Positions 32,215-35,854 of a stretch of 35,854 bases of DNA are shown piece after piece. Every line of letters starts with the position of its first letter. Position 1 is the stretch's first letter. This stretch comes from Candidatus Didemnitutus sp. (GTDB lineage: Bacteria > Verrucomicrobiota > Verrucomicrobiia > Opitutales > Opitutaceae): contig JAUXXD010000009.1 in assembly GCA_030681265.1 (NCBI GenBank), positions 1 through 35,854 on the forward strand. The letters run 5' to 3'. The translations under genes and the position numbers were made by a program. Below the pieces are notes generated by a model. The model searched no databases and had not been told where the DNA came from. It saw only the letters and a program-made list of their open reading frames with translations.

Positions 32215-33456
32215 CATCAACTCGACGAATTCACGTCGCACCGGATCGGTGCCGACGCCCGACGCGGCCCACTCTGCCATCGCCGCCACGTCCAACCGCG
32301 GTTGTTGCAGCGAACCCTGCAACGCCATTCCGTAAGCCGCCACCCCCGCCATGAAACGCAGATCGGCGCTGCCTTGTCCAAACGTCGTCGCCGTCCCCTG
32401 CCAGTGCCGCGCAATCTCCCGCGTCGCACCCGCATGCTCTGTCGCGTAACGCAACCGCACCGACAGCAACGGCGCGCTCACGTCTGCCCCTCCGCGTTCT
32501 TGCGGGACGATTTCATAGAGCGCCGTCACCGTGTCTCCGCCCCGCAGCGTCTCGCCCTCCTCCTGCGTCAAGCCCACCGTGGCGCCGCCGTGCTCAAACC
32601 CGAGCAAGCGCCACGCCCGCACGACCGTCGGACTGAAATCCACCTGCACGCGCGCTTCGCGCGCCACGACCGCTCCGGCTGCTCCCACGCTTTTCAACCC
32701 CACGCGCACCAAGCGATGCGCTGGCGACCACGGCGCCGCGGTGTCATCAAGCAAGAACGCCACCGGTTCACCCGCCGCCGCTTCCGGCCACGAATAATTG
32801 AAAGCGTTAATCAACTCCGCCACGTGCACCGTATCGCGTGACGGACGTCGTCCCTGCCGCAACTGTTCGACCACCGCTGTATACGACTCGCGTCCGACTC
32901 GCAGGGGAAACGACGACGTGCTCACGTCCGTCGTGGCGAAAAAACGCTCAGCCCGCGTTGCCGCGGCACTGACCAGGTTGACCTTTGCACTCGTCATCCG
33001 TGCCGCTGTGGCCCGCTCGTCCGCGTCGCGATCTGCCATCGCGTAGTGGGCCGCCGTGGCGAGCGTTGGCGCGGCCGCCACGACGTGTTGCACCGAGCCA
33101 CGTTCGGCATCCGCCGACTGGTGTTGCACGACAAACACGACCGCAAAGCACGCCGCTGCCAGACTCGCGGTCACGTAATAGAGTTGAGGAAAACGCAGCA
33201 ATGCACTCGTCCGCCGTGCCCGGGCGGCATCGATTTTCGGGGCGACCAGCGGCACCGCGACCCGCGTCGCCGGTTCTGCCCCCAACGCCGCACTCAACTG
33301 CTGCGCCGCCGCCCGCACCTCGGCCACCACGCGTTGCGCCCCGGCACTGTGGCGAACCAGCTCCGCCACCGCCATCGCTTCGGCTGGTTCAAGTTCATCC
33401 AACGCATAGGCCGTCAGTCGTGGATCGTCGGGGGTAATTTTCTCACTGGGATTCAT
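32200..33456 (-). CDS. Anti-sigma-like membrane protein with YfbK-type flanking domains but no VWA domain
   Basis: A 418-residue protein encoded nine bases after an ECF sigma gene. Residues 1-60 resemble an anti-sigma N-terminus (DDPRLTAYALDELEPAEA) without zinc ligands, and a transmembrane helix lies at about 92-111. Residues about 165-225 resemble the YfbK N-terminal vWF_A-associated domain (STSSFPLRVGRESYTAVVEQL...VAELINAFNYSWP). Residues about 266-418 match the DUF3520 region (ARVQVDFSPTVVRAWRLLGFE, VTALYEIVP, DLRFMAGVAAYGMALQGS, EFVELMRAVK). In YfbK proteins a VWA domain sits between these two parts; here the join is direct (RVGLKSVGAAGAVVAREARV). It is a likely membrane regulator of the adjacent sigma factor. 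Domain calls are from motif memory. Confidence 0.8.
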   Translation of the reverse strand: MNPSEKITPDDPRLTAYALDELEPAEAMAVAELVRHSAGAQRVVAEVRAAAQQLSAALGAEPATRVAVPLVAPKIDAARARRTSALLRFPQLYYVTASLAAACFAVVFVVQHQSADAERGSVQHVVAAAPTLATAAHYAMADRDADERATAARMTSAKVNLVSAAATRAERFFATTDVSTSSFPLRVGRESYTAVVEQLRQGRRPSRDTVHVAELINAFNYSWPEAAAGEPVAFLLDDTAAPWSPAHRLVRVGLKSVGAAGAVVAREARVQVDFSPTVVRAWRLLGFEHGGATVGLTQEEGETLRGGDTVTALYEIVPQERGGADVSAPLLSVRLRYATEHAGATREIARHWQGTATTFGQGSADLRFMAGVAAYGMALQGSLQQPRLDVAAMAEWAASGVGTDPVRREFVELMRAVK

Positions 33457-33465
33457 GGCAGTTCC

Positions 33466-34005
33466 TCACTCCGGCAGAGCCGTCATTTCCTTGCGCAACC
33501 GGGCCAACGCCGTGTGCAAGATGAAGCCGACATTCGTCACCGAGAGCGACGTGATGCGACTGATTTCTTTGTAGCTAAAACCATTTTGAAATTTTAACCG
33601 CACGACCTCCTGTTGGTTGCGCGGTAATTTCTCGAGCTGCGCCAACATCGTCGCGTGCGCCTCCGCGCGTTCCACTTGACGATCTGGATGTGGCTCCGGC
33701 GCGATGAGGCGCTCTGCTTGACCTTCTTCAAAAAAACTCACGCGCCCCTCCTTCCGCAGATAATCGAGCGTGCGATTGCGGCACACCGTGAAGAGCCACT
33801 CCGCGAGATGATCTTCCACCGCCGCGCGCGGTTGCGCCAACAAGCGCATAAACGTGTCCTGCACCGTATCCCGCGCTCGCTCGACATCACCGTGCAACAA
33901 CCGCGTCGCGTAACGCAGCAACGGAGCTTGATGCCGCTCCACGGCACTCTGCACGAAGGCCCGGTTTTCATCGGAATTGGGTTCAGTAGTCACGTCACCT
34001 GCCAT
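33466..34005 (-). CDS. ECF-type RNA polymerase sigma factor
   Basis: A 179-residue sigma-70 family protein containing region 2 (LLRYATRLLHGDVERARDTVQDTFMRLL with AEWLFTVCRNRTLDYLRK) and region 4 (LPRNQQEVVRLKFQNGFSYKEISRITSLSVTNVGFILHTALARLRKEM), without regions 1.1 and 3. It directs RNA polymerase to a specific promoter set when released from its anti-sigma factor. It lies nine bases upstream of the anti-sigma-like membrane protein and 55 bases downstream of a VWA protein, all on the minus strand. I could not identify an autoregulatory promoter in the 55-bp gap. The regulon is unknown. Confidence 0.93.
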   Translation of the reverse strand: MAGDVTTEPNSDENRAFVQSAVERHQAPLLRYATRLLHGDVERARDTVQDTFMRLLAQPRAAVEDHLAEWLFTVCRNRTLDYLRKEGRVSFFEEGQAERLIAPEPHPDRQVERAEAHATMLAQLEKLPRNQQEVVRLKFQNGFSYKEISRITSLSVTNVGFILHTALARLRKEMTALPE

Positions 34006-34060
34006 CGTTACGCACCAGCGTGCGATTTCTTAGACAAGTGGACAGCGATTTTTCGCCCGC

Positions 34061-35854
34061 CTACGGCACCAAGCCCTGCGCCAGCTCCCCCAGTTCTAGC
34101 AATTCCGTGCGATAACCACCGGCGTCATGCGGCAGGTGTTGATCGATCAATCGGAGCAACTTCGCCCACTCCGCTTTGTTGGTGGCCGCGCCGCGCTGCA
34201 GCAATTCGCCAAGGCGCTCACCGAGCACCGCGAATTTAAAACCATCGCTGGCCTGCGCGAAAGTTCGGCCGGGGTCATCCCAACGCGTCTCGTGCATCGG
34301 CAAGACCGCCGCACCCACGGGCTGATTCACGAAGCGCACGTGCAGCAACTCATCGATCGCTCGCGCGGCGGTGCGCGGCGCGTAGTCACAGAGCAGGCTC
34401 AACGTCTCGCCGGGAAAAATTTTGGTCTGCTCAATACTGCGTTGCCCGTCTTGCGTCCAACCGCGTGGCTGCACGGCACGCAACGGATTAAAATCAACCG
34501 TCAACCGCGCATCTGTTGCCACTGGCGCGAGCAACGGTTGTAATTGCGCCAACAACACCGCCGCGGCCTCCGCACTCGTGTTCACATAACCGCTGCCACC
34601 CTGCGCGCGCGCCGCGAGACTTTCCAAGCGCGGATCAATCCGCGCACTCCGCCCAAAGCCAAAAATCGCCACCCGCACGCCGCGCCGCGCTTGCTCGTCG
34701 ATCAAGTTGCCCAAGGCCGCGTCACTGGTTTGCCCGACATTGAATTCACCGTCGGTGCACCACAGCACGACCGCGGGTCCCGCGTCGCTGCCACCAGCCT
34801 CCGCGAGCGCAAACGCTTCAACGAGTCCGGCGCCGCCGTTCGTCTGGCCCTGCGCCACCAGCGACTGCACCACTCGTCCGATGGGCGCTTGCTCCTGCGC
34901 GTTGACGGACGGCAGCATCGTCTGCGCTTCGCCGGCGTAAGTGACAATCCCGACGCGATCCTGCGGCTCCAGCGCCTCGACGACGCGCGCCACCGCCTCT
35001 TGCACCAAGGGCAAACGATTCGCCGCCGCCATCGAACCGGAAGTATCAAGGAGAAATATAACGTTGATGCGCGGACGCACCGCCGTGGTGCGAGTCGGCG
35101 CCTGTGCCGTCACGCGCACAACGCGGCGCGGCGCATCCCACGGCACTTCCGCCGCTTCAATCGCCAGCGAGAATGCCGGCCCTGCCACTTGCGCGTCGCT
35201 CTCCGGTTCTCCGCGCTCGCCCAAGCGCGCAGCGGCTACTTGTGCCGATGTCGGCCATTTTTCTGCCGTCAACAACCGCTGCAGAGCACGGCGCGCAGCG
35301 GAACGCGCGGTGTCGCGCTCGCTCGTTGGCGCAGGCGTGACCGCGCGCGGAGTTTGCAAATCCGACTGCGTCGCCTCAGCGCCAACCCGCCCAACTGTTG
35401 CGGCCTCGCGCGTTCGTGTCGGCGGAATGGCCACCGGTGAAGCGGCGCTCGCGGCTGACGCGGGCGCGCCATTCTCGCCTTCCTCAGCTGGCTGGCGCGG
35501 CTCCTCCTGTGCGAGGCCGACGTCCGCTCGCGCTCCCCGGAACGATGCTTTCGGGGTCTCTCCCCTCCTCTCCCCCAGCTCACCGCGCGGCGGCGCGGCT
35601 GATGCGCGCGCCACGGTCGATTCGGTCGACGCGGCAGATCCGCCCACTGTAACTTCGTGATTCGCAGCGGTGATATCGGCGACAAGTGCGGCTCCACGCG
35701 CGTCAGCCCGTCGCACTACTGTTCCTCGCTTCGGAATGGAACCGATGGGTGTCTGCCTGCCCTGCGAGAATGAAGTGTCGCCAGCCACGCGCGCGGCTTC
35801 GTCGTTGGGCGCGGTGCCGTCATTGGTTTCGCGCACATGGACGTGTTCGCTTTC
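34061..35854 (-). CDS. VWA-domain protein (YfbK-like), 5' end outside window
   Basis: At least 590 residues. The frame stays open to the window edge, so the true start lies beyond 35854; the GTG at 35836 is only the first in-window candidate. The N-terminal 180 residues visible are Ala/Glu/Thr/Pro-rich and probably disordered. The segment TARSAARRALQRLLTAEKWPTS recalls the YfbK N-terminal domain. A VWA domain has MIDAS FLLDTSGSM (near 35040), a threonine-containing loop and CTDGEFN (near 34745). A shortened C-terminal region resembles DUF3520. It lies 55 bases upstream of the ECF sigma gene in the same direction. It could serve as the VWA partner missing from the downstream membrane protein. 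Whether it has a signal peptide cannot be seen. Confidence 0.85.
   Translation of the reverse strand, partial: ESEHVHVRETNDGTAPNDEAARVAGDTSFSQGRQTPIGSIPKRGTVVRRADARGAALVADITAANHEVTVGGSAASTESTVARASAAPPRGELGERRGETPKASFRGARADVGLAQEEPRQPAEEGENGAPASAASAASPVAIPPTRTREAATVGRVGAEATQSDLQTPRAVTPAPTSERDTARSAARRALQRLLTAEKWPTSAQVAAARLGERGEPESDAQVAGPAFSLAIEAAEVPWDAPRRVVRVTAQAPTRTTAVRPRINVIFLLDTSGSMAAANRLPLVQEAVARVVEALEPQDRVGIVTYAGEAQTMLPSVNAQEQAPIGRVVQSLVAQGQTNGGAGLVEAFALAEAGGSDAGPAVVLWCTDGEFNVGQTSDAALGNLIDEQARRGVRVAIFGFGRSARIDPRLESLAARAQGGSGYVNTSAEAAAVLLAQLQPLLAPVATDARLTVDFNPLRAVQPRGWTQDGQRSIEQTKIFPGETLSLLCDYAPRTAARAIDELLHVRFVNQPVGAAVLPMHETRWDDPGRTFAQASDGFKFAVLGERLGELLQRGAATNKAEWAKLLRLIDQHLPHDAGGYRTELLELGELAQGLVP

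Overview
The window is GC-rich and gene-dense, with short intergenic gaps and no rRNA, tRNA, CRISPR array or insertion sequence that I can see. The gene content points to a Verrucomicrobiota bacterium, probably Opitutaceae-like. The indicators are a PEP-CTERM-anchored protein with autotransporter-type repeats, a TIGR03067-like protein, an aerotolerance (Bat) operon with fused subunits, a YfbK-like/ECF sigma locus and an MTRFR-like release factor. This assignment is inferred from gene content; no database search was run.

Layout. 1-2969: surE, adenosine deaminase (add, minus strand) and an ABC ATPase that lacks permease partners. 2973-12776: a dense regulatory island. On the minus strand lies a tightly overlapping three-gene operon: a LuxD-like acyltransferase fused to a SAM methyltransferase, then a multi-TM/GAF histidine kinase, then a GAF-like/PAS/degenerate-GGDEF/pseudo-receiver protein. 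Divergent from it on the plus strand are a pseudo-receiver/GAF/PAS histidine kinase, a FadL-family outer-membrane fatty-acid channel and a receiver-histidine kinase hybrid. A perfect AT-rich palindrome sits in the 151-bp gap between the two arms. 12860-15810: rmuC, a TIGR03067-like protein, a MOSC protein and a GGQ release-factor-like protein. 15956-23471: MoxR, DUF58, BatA, BatB-BatC fusion and BatD-BatE fusion, mostly overlapping at start/stop codons. 23494-28260: LOG-family protein, gluQ, a cysteine-poor FmdB-like protein, a MazG-like pyrophosphohydrolase, Hsp20, rlmJ and a YhcH-family protein. 28472-32187: a small secreted Cys/Lys/Asp-rich protein and a 1136-residue PEP-CTERM protein. 32200-35854: a minus-strand operon of a VWA protein (5' end outside the window), an ECF sigma factor and a YfbK-like membrane protein whose VWA domain is missing.

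The most interesting part is 2973-12776. An enzyme predicted to handle acyl thioesters is fused to a methyltransferase and translationally coupled to a membrane kinase. A fatty-acid channel and two more kinases are encoded divergently. The logic resembles fatty-acid-derived quorum sensing (for example Ralstonia PhcB/PhcS/PhcR, where a methyltransferase makes a 3-hydroxy fatty-acid methyl ester read by a kinase and a receiver-kinase protein). I propose it as a candidate undescribed lipid-signal production and sensing module. The domain calls come from motifs; the signalling role is inference.

The second theme is protein-architecture rearrangement. BatB is joined to BatC and BatD to BatE, and the YfbK architecture appears split, with the VWA domain absent from the sigma-linked membrane protein but present in the gene upstream in the same operon.
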